Shown here: positions 1-12,400 of the stretch, one piece after another | Layout: each line of letters starts with the position of its first letter | Numbering within the stretch: the first letter of the stretch is position 1 | Origin: Dioscorea cayenensis subsp. rotundata | Lineage: Eukaryota > Streptophyta > Magnoliopsida > Dioscoreales > Dioscoreaceae | Reading direction: 5' to 3' | Assembly: GCF_009730915.1 (NCBI RefSeq) | Contig: NC_052476.1 | Span: 21,433,257-21,497,256, forward strand | Length of the DNA stretch: 64,000 bases | Notes under the pieces: model-generated | What the model was told of the DNA's origin: nothing | The model's database searches: none | What the model saw: the letters and a program-made list of their open reading frames with translations, nothing else | Translations under genes and position numbers: made by a program

Positions 1-93
1 TTGCTGTACTCATGAAATCACGGCACACAGGCCTCAAGGCATTCATGACTTCAGCCTCGGCCTCCAGTTAATTGTCTTTGCTATTGATTTCTA

Positions 94-3000
94 CACGGCT
101 GTTTCACACTTCAGTTGGGTGAGGCCTGGCGCTGTTATTTTCACATTACCCACGATGATTGCAGCTAGTAGCTGCCAATTCAGGGATCTGTACTTTCATA
201 AATCCTTCGGAGAATTCTCCCGATTTGTCACTTCTGGTACTCTTGACTACTATAAATAGATTCGCCATGATCTTGGCAACTGTACATATTTCAGAGAGAA
301 GATTAGCATATTCTTCTAGATCGGTAAGTTAACCAGAGACAATTATGAAAATCCAGCGAAGCCAAAGATGTTGCCCCTTCCCAGAATGACCAACTAAAAT
401 TATAATTTCCTACACATTACTGGAAGAAAGGAAAGGCGGCTCTTAAAGAAAAGATCTATCTTTCATTTACTGCAAGAAAATTGTTGAAAGAATATATGTA
501 CTTTCCTTTCTTTGGTGCCTGGAGTGATTTTGACAAATATTTGGCACGTCTGCAGAGCATTATACGGACCACAGGAACAGCATACAGTAAATGTCATTGA
601 CAAATTAGTTTGCCAAGTCAAATGAAAGTCTAAATCATTTTAGTTTTAGGCCTTCTCCTCTTCACCTATCTCATTGATACCATCTTTGCCTCCAATTGTA
701 ATTTTTATCCATCTCAGCAGTTGCTTTTGCCCAGCTCTGTAGCCGAAAAGATCTTGAGGAACATCATTACATTTGTCATGCTTATTTGTAACTGGATGTG
801 GATGATCACTTTCAGCCATATATTCTGGACAACAATCATGAGAAAAGGTGGCCAACCTTTTTACACCTATAACTATACACCTCTTCAGTCATCTTGGCTC
901 CTGCAACCTAATACCTATATATATATATATATCGAAGATGATAAACTTTGAAATAAAATTTCCAAGAAACTTCCAGGATGTGACTGAAGCATAAAATTAT
1001 TGTCTAGTGGGTGCATAGTAGATATGATAACAAAGGAAAGGAGTCAAGAGACAATACAATGGCAATAATAAATCTGAACAAATTCATCTATTAACCAAGA
1101 ACTGCAGTAAATGGAGATATTTAGCTCAGGAGGCATCCCTACATGTGATCTACTGTTCATGCATGTCACGAGGCCTGGTTGCTATTTCTAAGCAACATAT
1201 GGGCAGAGCATATGTTCTTAGTGCCATATCTTCAAAATAATATTCAAACTAATGGCAAATGCCCCAAGATATATGATTGCTAAGAAACATGCCATGCCAT
1301 GTATGAATGGTGTGAAAAGGAAAAGACAGCATGATAACTATGCTTCATCCCTGGGACACATTGAGAAAAAGGCGGGAACTGAAAATACAGATATTTTACT
1401 GGTAGGTACCAGTTATTGATTTGCTTGATCCACCAAAGGACTTCACTTTTGCCCTTTGCTCCTTTTCCATTTCGACGAGGTTTTTCCAGCGGACTGTGGG
1501 CGAGTAAAAGTTTTCGTGGGAGACATATACAACAGAGGGTGCGACGAAAATTAGAAGCTTCTGCAGGCACAAAAATGTTTATCACCCGCAGCATGGCATG
1601 CATCTGAATTTTCCTTTCGTCTTAGCGTCCTGTTCAGCGTACTTCTCTTTTATCTTCGTAAGCTTTGCTCTTTGCAGGTAATCTTTGAGCTTGCTTTGAG
1701 CTTCTGATTTTCCTGACATCTGTTCTCAACAGGGATGGTTTTACGTTATGTTCCTTTTCAACGTCATCATTCATTTCCAGTACCGTTTTCTGGTCCTTTT
1801 TGATTTTCCACCGTCTTTCAGGCGCTCGAAATACTTCGAGGCTTTTTCTCGCCATTGCACCTTTCCTCCACTTCGAGATCCAGGGTCTCTGTGACAAAAG
1901 CTGGCTTACACGCTGAGTGGTGAGTGCAGGAACTTGCTCAATAATGTGAGGCCGGGCCAGGGCCATGATCCGCATGAGAGCATCAAGTTCAGATGATTTA
2001 GAAGTCACACTTCTTTTGGCCTGTCTCAGGTTCTAATTCAGTGTGCATGCCCTTTGAGGAATCCACTCTCTCTCCAGTAACTTTACCTCTGTGAAGTCAC
2101 CCAGATGTTTCAAGGCGAGATGGTGATACACCTAAAGGAATGCATCATCGCTTTTGGCTTTTCTTCAACTTCCAAGTGGTTCTGTGCTCAGAAGCTGGAA
2201 GCACATGACCTCAGAGTCCTTATTTGCATCCCACCGCCCAGCACCTGACTTGTGTGCAAAGCCGCCTGAATCAGAGCACTTGGCTCTTTATGCTGGCAAA
2301 ATTCCCCCTTCAGTTTCTTGGTGGCCTTCATCTTCACCTCTTACCCTTCTTTCATTTTAGATGAGATGCCAAGGAACTCTCATCCTAATCGAAATAGAAT
2401 ACCAAAACCCCTAACGCGGGTGAGGAGGCGGGAAGTTCTTTTACCGCAGATCCTTGAAAAGCTTCCTACTGTTGAGTGCCACTACGCCAGTGGGAGCTGT
2501 TTTGCACTGACTTGGTGAGGGTGGCCCACCCAAGCCACTGGTAGCTTAATCTTTACAGGTCCCCATGCTTGGCTGTGACAAACCCTGAAAAGTCAGGGCA
2601 TAAAAGCCATAATCTACACGAGAATAATCGGGTTTTGGAATATATTTATTGACCAAGAAAACATTTTGCCGAGACTTAAAAATACAAGATAGACCGATAT
2701 TATTAGACTTACAGTGAAGCATCACCTGCTTGATTCAGTGTGAGAGGTGAGTACTGGATCTCAGGTTTGTGGTTCTTGATCCCACGGTGATGCTGGAAGC
2801 TTCCGATACGCAGGTCTGCATGGATGTACCTGTGTTTTAAAACAACCAGATGTACCGCAGTCAGTGCCCTTGCTGCTTCCAGACTAAAAGTACGCACAAT
2901 ATTATGTATAAAGAAAAATCAACCATTGTGCAAAAGAACATAGCAATATATTTTTAAAATAAATCAAATAAAAATACAGATGCACCACGCTACGCGTAAA

Positions 3001-6000
3001 TGCACACGATCCATTACCACCTAAAATCAACCTCATGGCATCAGCAACAAGAAGTCAAGGGTCAATGTCTTAGAAGTTTCTTAACTTGAAGATCTATATC
3101 TAAATATTTAAATATTTAATTCCAGTATCCAAACCAGAGGCAGATACAAATTTTCCATACGGAGAGAGACCATAAAGGTTTTGTTCATTATCTGGTAAGA
3201 TAGATATTGCGAATTCACACACAAAACTGATTTTCTGTGAGGGCTATAGGGCAGAGATAATCAAAGCAGAGCTGTTAAAAGGGACACCATACACATCATT
3301 CGCTGCAAAATAAAGCCCAAAAGGAAGGTTGCACAGTAATAGAGTCAAAGATCTACTCACAAATCTCCTTTAGACATGTGTCGCTTGACTATCATCTCAT
3401 TTACGCTGAGCATCCGACCACTAACACCAACAATAATTCCTCGCTGCTGATAAACCAGTTAAATTTCTCAAACCAATGAACTTTGCGTGTGCGAGATTGC
3501 AGCCACAGTGCTTTTCCTGCAATTATTCCAGATTGACAGAACTAACAATCAGATGACAATTTTTCTCGCATCAGGAAAAAGTCAAAATTGAAGATTCAAA
3601 ACGCATACTGTGACAAAGAAGATAATCACTCCAATCCTTACGTCAGCAAGAAGATAAAGCCATGGGATTGAAGTAAAGCAGAAACATAAAATCACATGTA
3701 TATACCAGGTGCTTCCCAGGAAATATGCATAGGGTGTTACTATCCTGACTGTCAGAAAAACAGAGCTAAAAGATGCATAAATTCTACACCATCCTGCCAT
3801 GTTGTCAAAAGCTAAAACCAGAAGAATTACCATGATTCATGGTAGTACCTGAGCAAGTTGAGAGAGCCAGTCTTCTTTTCAGCCTGCTTTGACCTTCTCT
3901 GTGTGCAGTGATTGTCTTTTTCTTAGTTTGAACTCACTGTTTTCTTTAGCTCAAACCAATGTCGGGCATTGGCATGTGCCAGAGGAGTGCCAAATCAAGC
4001 CTCTACCTAAAGAAGAAAGAAATACCGTCGCTCCAAGAAAGTTAGAACGGGCACCAATTTCCATTTTGTTAAATGATAAAGAGTCATAGATGTAGCAGAA
4101 CAATGGGAGGTTGAAAGACATACAATCATGGGCAAAAAGCACATGCCATGAGATGAATCTATGTAGCGAGAGGCAGAGTTTATCAAGCACAACTCAGACA
4201 AAAACTATGAGGCGAGCTCCATACAAAGCATGTGCGCTGCTTTCACATTTATAAAACAGAGTTACAAAGAATGCTAGCTTTCATCATCCTATCGTTTATG
4301 CGTTGCAAAGATTTTGGATTTCAGCAACCCAACTCAATCATCAAGAGTTAGTAACCGAGGCACAAATGATGATGAGATAAAAACCGCTTCAGAGATGCAT
4401 CTCAAAGCAAACTTCCATCCTTGAAAGCTTAGCAACTTAACATAGAGATTATGGATGGAAACCTTCCGGAGGACATGCCAACCCCAACTCAACTTAAATC
4501 AAAGGCTTAGCAGCCGAACATAAAAGATTATGGGATGAAACCTGAAACCTACCGAGGACATTTCAACCCAACTCAGTAATCAAGAGCCTCATCAAAAGGT
4601 GATGAATGTAAAAGACACCTTCAGAGGGACAGGTAAAACATCAACAATTGCCAAAGACATTAAAAATCATATGCTATTGTTTTGATAAGTATCAACTCAT
4701 TTCATCATAATGATTAGCCCGAAAAGGGTGCTCATTCTTTTTAATTCACACTTATCAAGGTAAATTTGCAGCACAAACTACTATAAATATTATAGAGCAG
4801 CTAGACAATACCGGTCAACAGGGCTGGTTTTCTCATCTCGTCCATTTTCATCAAGATCATTGCTCAGTAGCAGAGTTATACAATTTCTTTCAAGATGGGT
4901 TTTATCAATGGGGCCAGCAACAGGATTTCCTGATTTTTCTCTTCCTTCACCATGGGTGCAAGATCGTCCCAATTCATCCCATTTTGCAGAGACACTCGAA
5001 CTGCTAAAATTGCAGCATCCACATCTTCTAAGTTGTATTCAGTAACTCTGCCATTTTAACTGACAATGATCACTTCTTTCCTCGAGTGTTTGCACCACGA
5101 TTTTCCCTGCATGAATTACAAAAGCACAAGCGAATAGCAAATACAGGATCAATAGCCTCAAAAAGTAATAAAATAAATGAAAAGAAATGCTTGTCTGAAG
5201 TCAGAATATAGATGCCCACAAATCATGCTGATGACATGTTTGTGACTATCTTTATCCGACATTAAAATAGTTCAATTTGCTCAATTGGTAACAAAAGCAA
5301 GGAGAAGACCTGATCAAGCGTGTTTTACTGAGTTTTCTGCATGGCAGATCCCTCTTTTACTTTTGCCTGTTGCTCTACCACTGGCTTTCAAGTTTTACTA
5401 TGCAGAACTCATCGAGGGCTGCATCAAAATGTCTCAAATTTTCACGCATTCCCTGGACTTCAACGATTCAACAGCAAAGGGCAGAATTCATCATGAGATC
5501 TGCATGTTGAAAAGGCCAGATAGGGGTTTCCTTATCAAGTTGAACAAAGCATACACAGGAACAAGAGAAACAGGTAGCTAAAAATTTTTCAATGTAAATA
5601 TCAATTGCTTAAACAGCCAAGCACCTTAGATGCAACAGATATAATTCCTAAGATAAGGATACGTTGAGTTTGCCACAATTATCTACCATCAAGAGAGAGT
5701 CATCTACAATACTCAAAAGAGATCAAACTGACCTTATCAAAGTTGGCTCTGAGAGTGGTATATTTTCCTTCTTCCAGTGGCTTTTACTCTGCATTAAAAT
5801 GTACCCCTTCTGGAACTTTCTGATGACACTGACATCACAGCAAAGCCGGTCCTCAAACTTAGCTACACGGCTTTTGCCAAAGCCGCATCGAAGTCTTCAT
5901 CTATCTGGCTATCAGTGCTATTTCAACTTTCATATTAGAATAAGCCCAGCATCCAATATGAGTACTCAGAAAGAGACAGGACCATAATTCACACATCCCT

Positions 6001-7172
6001 AGAAGAGTCTTTTAAAGTAGACTTATTTGTCCGAGCTCCATCATTGAGCTTCTTATTTGCATCATGTGCATTTTTATTCTTACTATTCTTACTATTTTTA
6101 CTTGTTTCTTTTGATTTTTCATGAGCATCACCACCACTTTCACCTTCAAAATTAGTAGGTTCTTTTATCATCAACTGACTTCACAGGAAGTGAGTTCCAT
6201 TTTGAGTGGTAAAGCTGAGTCCTTTCAAAAAGCAGAAGAGCTTCAATTGGATACGGGTGGGCGTGACTGCATGTCGCCAGCCCTTTATCATCATCTCTGC
6301 CATAAGCAAACACTGGACTAGATATGGTGAGAATGATTCTCAGACACTATTCTGACCTTGTGCTTTTTTTTGCTAAAGATTGAATTCAGTAAGGCATTTT
6401 TAGAAATTCACATACCTGTGTGACCGGGAGGGTCGTCAAGACAGTATACTCAGAATCAGTAAGGAGTATGTTTCCTTGAGCATAAAGTTCCAAAATAACA
6501 TAATGAGCATTGGCACCCAATCCAAATTGAAAAAGGATAATCTGTGAGAATAAAGTAAAGCAATAATCACATAATCAACACAGAAACACTATCTAATTCC
6601 ATAAAACAAATTCAATCCTAAAATTGAGAATTTAAAGAAACGGAAAAACAAATGCAAAAACATACACGATCATATCAGAGTTGGCGCATCTTTCGAAAGC
6701 CCTTCTTGTCCGAATGTGCTTGCGCAACTTGAGAGTAAACCAGAAGGGTTGTATTTTATCACTACATGAGTAAGCGCAATCTAAATACTCAGAAAAAAGG
6801 GAAAAGAAAAACGAAAAATTAAGAAAAGCAACAGGATTGATAATGCAATACCGAGCATATTGAGTAGTGTGCAATCGTACGCCGCTTTCCATCAAAAGCA
6901 TGACCCTGTTTCACTCTCTCCAGAATCCGTGATCCCACTACTATTCATGAGTTTGAACAAGTATGCCTGTGAACCAAAAACCAGCATAAACAAGAGAAAT
7001 TCAAGCGAATCAAGAGGAAACAGCAACTAGGGTTAGGGTTTGAAATTGAATACCTTGGGGGAGATGTCGTACACATTGGCACAGCGCATGCCGATGAGGG
7101 CGGCGGAGGCACTTCACCTCCGCCGCCACGTCCACCGTGTTCATCCTCACCTTCACCACCTCTCTCTCTCTC
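94..7172 (-). pseudogene. NEMF/Rqc2-like ribosome quality-control factor, intron-containing decayed copy
   Basis: NEMF/Rqc2 proteins bind the 60S subunit carrying a stalled peptidyl-tRNA, help recruit the E3 ligase Listerin, and add C-terminal tails to the stalled chain. Pieces occur in family order on the minus strand. N-terminus MNTVDVAAEVKCLRR is at 7096-7144, GVRLHTTQYAR near 6870, FTLKLRKHIRTRR near 6720 and FGLGANAHYVILELYAQGN near 6500. EYNLEDVDAAILAVRVS is at about 5000-5046, HLERNCITLLLSND near 4890, KVHWFEKFNWFIS near 3470 and NEMIVKRHMSKGDL near 3380. IKNHKPEIQYSPLTLNQAG is near 2755, LFRLDESSLASHL near 2380, CGPYNALQT near 565 and GNVKITAPGLTQLK at about 105-150. Introns remain, so this is not a processed copy. 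The expected first Met is GTG at 7157-7159. Frames break near 7099, 6905, 6690, 6435, 5990-6320, 5340 and 2330-2520. Identity is firm from ordered matches to the remembered family; non-function is inferred from the breaks. Confidence 0.88.
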
Positions 7173-7182
7173 TCTCTCTCTC
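7161..7182. repeat. (TC)n microsatellite in the NEMF-like leader
   Basis: An uninterrupted TC run lies directly upstream of the former start region of the NEMF-like pseudogene. On the gene's strand it reads as a GA tract. Pyrimidine or purine tracts of this kind are common in plant 5' leaders, so it probably marks the old promoter-leader region. Confidence 0.8.
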
Positions 7183-8007
7183 CCGATCTCGATCTCGAGA
7201 TCACTCTACTCTCGATAGTCGATTCCCTCGTTTTCTCTTCTCTCTTTGTATAAGAACGGAAGGCTAAACCAATTGTTTTGGTTCGGAGGGAGGGAGAGTC
7301 AGGAGATGAACCGGCCGGGTCATTTGATTTTTGACCGGTTTATTTCAAAGGCGGTTCATAGGGTGCAACCAGGCCGGTCTCACGGCCGGTTCCAGGTTTT
7401 TCGAGTCGACGCGCACGGCGCGATCGAGGTTTGACATGAAGTAGATATTATGGTAATTTTTAATTGATAAAAGTATAATTTAGTCTTTTTATATAGATTT
7501 AATAAGTAAAAATATAAAGTTTTTTTAATAAATAGGGGTATAATGAGGAATTATAGAAATAAGTGAAGGGAGTAATATACTAATATTAATATTTTTATAT
7601 TATTTAATAATAATAAAAATAACAAATCTTCGATCTTAAAATCACGATTTAGGATAGTGGGTTATGAAGGGATTGAAGAGGGGTCTACCCTTCCCTCCTA
7701 CTCTCGATAACCAAACAACCACTACGCTCCTTCATCCTCCCCACTCACTAGTCGAGCAAGACTAACTTGGTCAGAACAAAAACCAAGAAAAAGCTATTTT
7801 TAAATGAAATAATAATAGCAATAAATCAGGTGATTACTGATATGTCAGGGTTCGTATTAAAAATAGATCGCAAATGATAAAGGCGTATTTAGGAGATTAT
7901 GTACCTTTACACACTACGTCTGCCTCCACTTGCTTCCTCAAAACTTTTGTACGCCCCCAACTCTCATGGCAAAAATAAATAAATAAATAAATAAAATAAT
8001 ACAAAAA

Positions 8008-8090
8008 CTACAATTATTACAAGCTTTTAATTATGATAACCATGAATGATGTAGCACTCAAACAAAAGGAATACCCATGTTTTTCATAAA
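8008..8090. repeat. Direct repeat, copy 1 of 2
   Basis: The segment containing ATTACAAGCTTTTAATTATG, then ATGATGTAGCACTCAAACAAA and CCATGTTTTTCA, returns in the same order about 480 bp downstream. There its two halves lie at about 8486-8512 and 8963-9021. The second copy is split by the segment described next. Confidence 0.6.
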
Positions 8091-8512
8091 AATCGTTTTT
8101 CTCGTCACTCTTTTGTATCAGAACAAGAAGACTTCGGTGGCTAACCGAAATGGAGTTATATTGAAAGGACAAATTTACCCTTTAATTTTCACATGCGTTT
8201 CTTTTAATATATTTTTTATAAATATATAATTATTATTCATTTCACTGGATTTTACCTTTCTGTAATGTTCCTTTCTTATAACTTTAAATGTTAAAATCCG
8301 GAAAAATAAAATGACAAACAATTTAAGAGCCAAAAAGTAAAAACACATTCTTTATGGTTGTACACCTATGAAATTTATTCAAGTTTTCATATGAGATTTT
8401 TTTTTATTTATTTACACCATGGATTAATGGTTTTAACACAAAAAGACACCATTTTAAATGAAGAAATATCAAGAAAACAAAAATTACTACAAGCTTTTGA
8501 TTATTATAGCCA

Positions 8513-8665
8513 TAAACAATCTGTGCTCACTTTGAGAACAGGGACTCGATTTGGCGACTGGGTCGACTCGGTCATGGTCAAGCCGGAGCTCGAAAGTTCG
8601 AAAGTAATCAGCGGTAGGGCGATTCGAGTGTTGTGATATTTGGCTGTCTTTCCGAGGCTGATGAG

Positions 8666-8718
<53 letters not shown>

Positions 8719-8962
8719 GATTTATTTGATTAAAATCAAAGAGAACTTTCAAGCTCGAGTCGAGTTAAAACATAATGATTATGGTCATTTTTAACCTTTT
8801 CGAATTTAGTTGAAGCAAGCTCAAGTAGACTCGATTTGTATCCGAGAAATCGAACTCAGGTAAAAATGAATCTTTCGATCGAACTCGGGCGGATATGATA
8901 CCGAATTTTTCAATCTAGCTCGAGAGCTCACTACTACTCGGCTCAAGCTCGATCGATTACAC
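8513..8962. mobile_element. Probable non-autonomous DNA element splitting the second repeat copy
   Basis: This segment separates two halves of a sequence that is continuous at 8008-8090, so it looks inserted. It is rich in TCGAG/CTCGA motifs. Its right end, read on the minus strand, begins GGGTGTAATCGATCGAGC, which resembles ends of plant hAT-type MITEs. I could not define a matching left end or an exact target duplication. It contains a (TA)n tract at 8667-8712. The insertion is supported by the split repeat; the class is a guess. Confidence 0.45.
8667..8712. repeat. (TA)n microsatellite
   Basis: An uninterrupted TA dinucleotide run of about 46 bp, seen directly. Confidence 0.95.
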
Positions 8963-9458
8963 CCTAATGACTAATGAAGTAGCATGCAAACAAAATGAAT
9001 GACCATGTTTTTCACTTCTTAATGGTTTATAAGCAGACTTCGACAAATAAAATCGAAGAATTAATACACATTGTAAACTTAAAAAAAACCTACCGTCTCT
9101 AAAGAAAATGTTGACCTACTATGACAACATTACTTTCTTTTTCTATATTTTTATTTTTTGTTGGTGAGCTAAGAGATATTTACAAAACAATGAAAGGCTC
9201 TTCTAATACCAGATAATATATATACAGTCTTCATTTTTTTTTGGGGGGCTATTTTTGGTCTGATTCTCAGAGTTAAGTGCAGGTAGAGTTCAGGGATCTG
9301 GGCGCAGTGGATGAAATACCACCAAATCTCTCATCATCTTGACACTGATCGCATGGTCGTCGATGAGGATTGAGGTTGTTCTCGGCCTCTGAAGTTTCAC
9401 TTGGTGGTTGTCGAAGCAGCCAATTAAGTCCTATCTCGCTAATCCTACAGCTTGTCTT

Positions 9459-12400
9459 CTAACTTAGGTCAAACCCAGCCTCTGCGTTTATCGCATATAG
9501 CAATTTAGATTGCATTTGTTCCTTGCTGCACATATCAACATATCATCAAGTGATTAACTCAATATTGATACGATGCACATCAATATCGATATTTTTCACT
9601 TCCAAGTATAGCAAAAAGAATACACTAAACATGTACTGCTTATGTCACACTGTTGAAGAAAAACCAATGCAAGATGTTTCCTAGATTAGTGACATTAAGC
9701 ATTTGGATGATCATTATGGTGTTTTCAAACAAGGAAATTTGCCCCAGTTAATATGGGCCATTTGTGATGCCTTCCAATATCTATGACTGCTGAAACTAGA
9801 ACATGCCGATCAATTCGTGACATTTTTTTTGCTCTAAAATAGCATCATTGTGGAAGAGAATCAAGTGAAGTTGCATTTGTGCTTACCTTCTATATGGTGG
9901 AAGCTTCAGCAGATTCATACATGTTGCTGAAGTTGGTAATCGGTCAAGGTCGTCCTCAGTCACATTTAGTGGAGCAACCCTAAGTACCCAGGTGAAGCCC
10001 CATGAAGTAACAAGTGCTAAAAATGGCAAGATTAACTATCAAAAGAAGGGAAGAAGGTCATACCTTTGAATACAGAACTTTGGTTCTAAATACTTGAACC
10101 CAAGGAGCGGGCCTCGAGAACAACCAGTCACAAACCTGGAATATATCACCCAACTCAAACTCTAGCATGTGTAGTTTATTGCATATTATATAGATTAACA
10201 AATTAAACCCAGTATCATCAAGCATGTCAAGTCATCTTCAAGTAATAAAAGTTGCTTAAAACCAGAACTAAGTCCACATAAATATGAAATTCTTATAGTA
10301 AAATCAAGCATTATTTACTGAAAAGCTCATGCTAGTAAAACACATTGTAAATGCATGCAGCTAGTAAAGAACTGAATGTGAATCTCCTAAAATACCTAAA
10401 GCCAGTAATATAACTTCCATTTTGCATGAAAAGACACTCTGATACAGATACTGATACTCTTATCTATATGTGCTTGACATCATTGATGTTCAAAATTACA
10501 TGTCATAGAAAATAACCTTCAAGGTTTTAATTTTGGAATTTTAGAGCACAAGAATTATGCAATATACTTGTGCTTCGTTATATACCATGTTCAATATTGA
10601 TGAATAGTTGTATGACAAGTATTTTAAATTAAGCAAACTGTCCATATCAAAATGTAATGGCAAAATAAAATCAATAACAGCAAATATGACATTAAGATAA
10701 AAATGAAAAGACTCACTTGAGAAATTTTTTCTGATGTTCCAGCGAAAAGCTTTTGAGAACTTCCCAAAACATCACAATCACACGATGATCCTATCAAGAT
10801 GTCATTCAATTTTAAGAATGGTCATACAGTTACATATGCCAAGTTCAGACAAGAGGCATGGCAAATGCAAGATTAGTCTTATGAACATATCACAAGAAAG
10901 GAAAATTGCCCTTCAAAATAGAAGAAAATTGTTTGCCCTCTAGTACTACCACTTGGCGATATTTATGCCTTTGTCAAGGCATGCTTTGTTAAAAGCTTGT
11001 GATTAATTAGATACTCAAAATTATCCACAGCAAGAAACATGACTAATTCCATTTTAGAAACATAATGAAAGCAGGATCTTGATTGCATATCCTTTTCAAC
11101 AAAGCCATTCAAAATATGTTTTGGCTTCATAGCCATAAAAATGCATTTCCATGACACTAACATCCATTGTTTCCAATGAGCTACTGAGAAAATTTTAATT
11201 AATTTATTCTAAATCTGCATTAGTACAGTGCAAATCAAAGTCTAAAGGCACTCATAGTGGACTATCTTGATATATCAGAAAGGGTAATGTCTCCTCCAAC
11301 ATAGATAGGGTGCATTGTAGAATAAAGAAGAGAGTGATGATTTATCATCTAAAAAGCTGAACACAACAAATCTTTGGAGTGACAATTTATTTGCAATATT
11401 ATAGATGATGATATACAGCTATAATTTGCTTGAACATCATCTGCTTCAAAAAACCCAATAATAGCTTTCAATTGATTATGAAACAATTATACCGTTCTCA
11501 GAGTTAAAATTCAAATTCTTTGATGTTACAAGTAAAAATAGTAATAAAACAATTGTTCAACTTACCTGATGATAACCACCAGAATAATGTGCATTAGAAC
11601 GTAAGTCATCAACATCCAAGCTTTCCAGTGAGCCTGAGATAAGAAGCTGGCCAAAACTCAATATTAGACAAGTAAACAGTCAATTAAACAACTCACAACA
11701 TAAATACAGATTGCCTTTTGCATTTGGAGAAAGGAATGTACTAATATACTAGAATAACATAAAAATTACAGAGATGCACAGTAGTCAATCAATTAAAAAA
11801 TGAAAATACAGAAGAGCCATGCATACACAATAAGATTTGGCAAACAAGAAAAGAAGCTCACTTAGGAGCTCTTAATTTTTTCTTCTTCTTTTTTTTGTCA
11901 TTTTTTTTTTTTGGTAAATAAAAACAAAAAAAATTATCATAGTAACTGGACAATGAGATAGACATTAAAAAAAATCACCTGAATTTCATGTTCACTGAAC
12001 ATTTCTATCCATTCTTTCTGAATAAGCTGCTGGAAACCTCGCAAGAAATGTAAACTTTGATGGCGAATCTGTCATGGAAAGAAATTAAATTAAGTGAGCA
12101 GGTTAAAACGAGCAAAATGCAAATGAAGAACATCAAACTGTTGACAATCACCTGATAATTCAAACGATGATTGGCAATAAGGTGAATATATGTAATAACA
12201 TTTTCATTTGTAACACGAGTATCTTTCCCGCCAGGAAGCAGGTCTTCTTCCGTTTGTTCTCCATATTCATTAATTACAACAACAAAATATAATTCTAGCT
12301 CTGAAATATCACCTTGATAATGCTGTAAAACAGACCACAAGTTAACATAACCACAAAAAAAGAAAAAATAAAAAAAGCACACTCATAAGTTGGGAAGGGA

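Larger units (their letters stand above)
7435..9240. other. AT-rich spacer between the NEMF-like and UPL7-like pseudogenes
   Basis: No coding similarity is recognised here. The stretch is AT-rich with poly-A and poly-T runs and a short (AAAT)n run near 7977-7997. It contains the direct repeat and insertion described in separate entries. Confidence 0.6.

Noticed and set aside
5285-5581. Plus-strand open frame of 98 codons
   Set aside because: The minus strand here encodes NEMF pieces (KFETFDAALDEFC, LDQ), so the plus frame is antisense.
94-7172. Explaining all NEMF frame breaks as raw long-read errors
   Set aside because: Breaks include substitutions to stop, a changed start codon and multi-base differences outside homopolymers. 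The LPD copy also lacks whole coding segments. Errors cannot be excluded for single-base cases.
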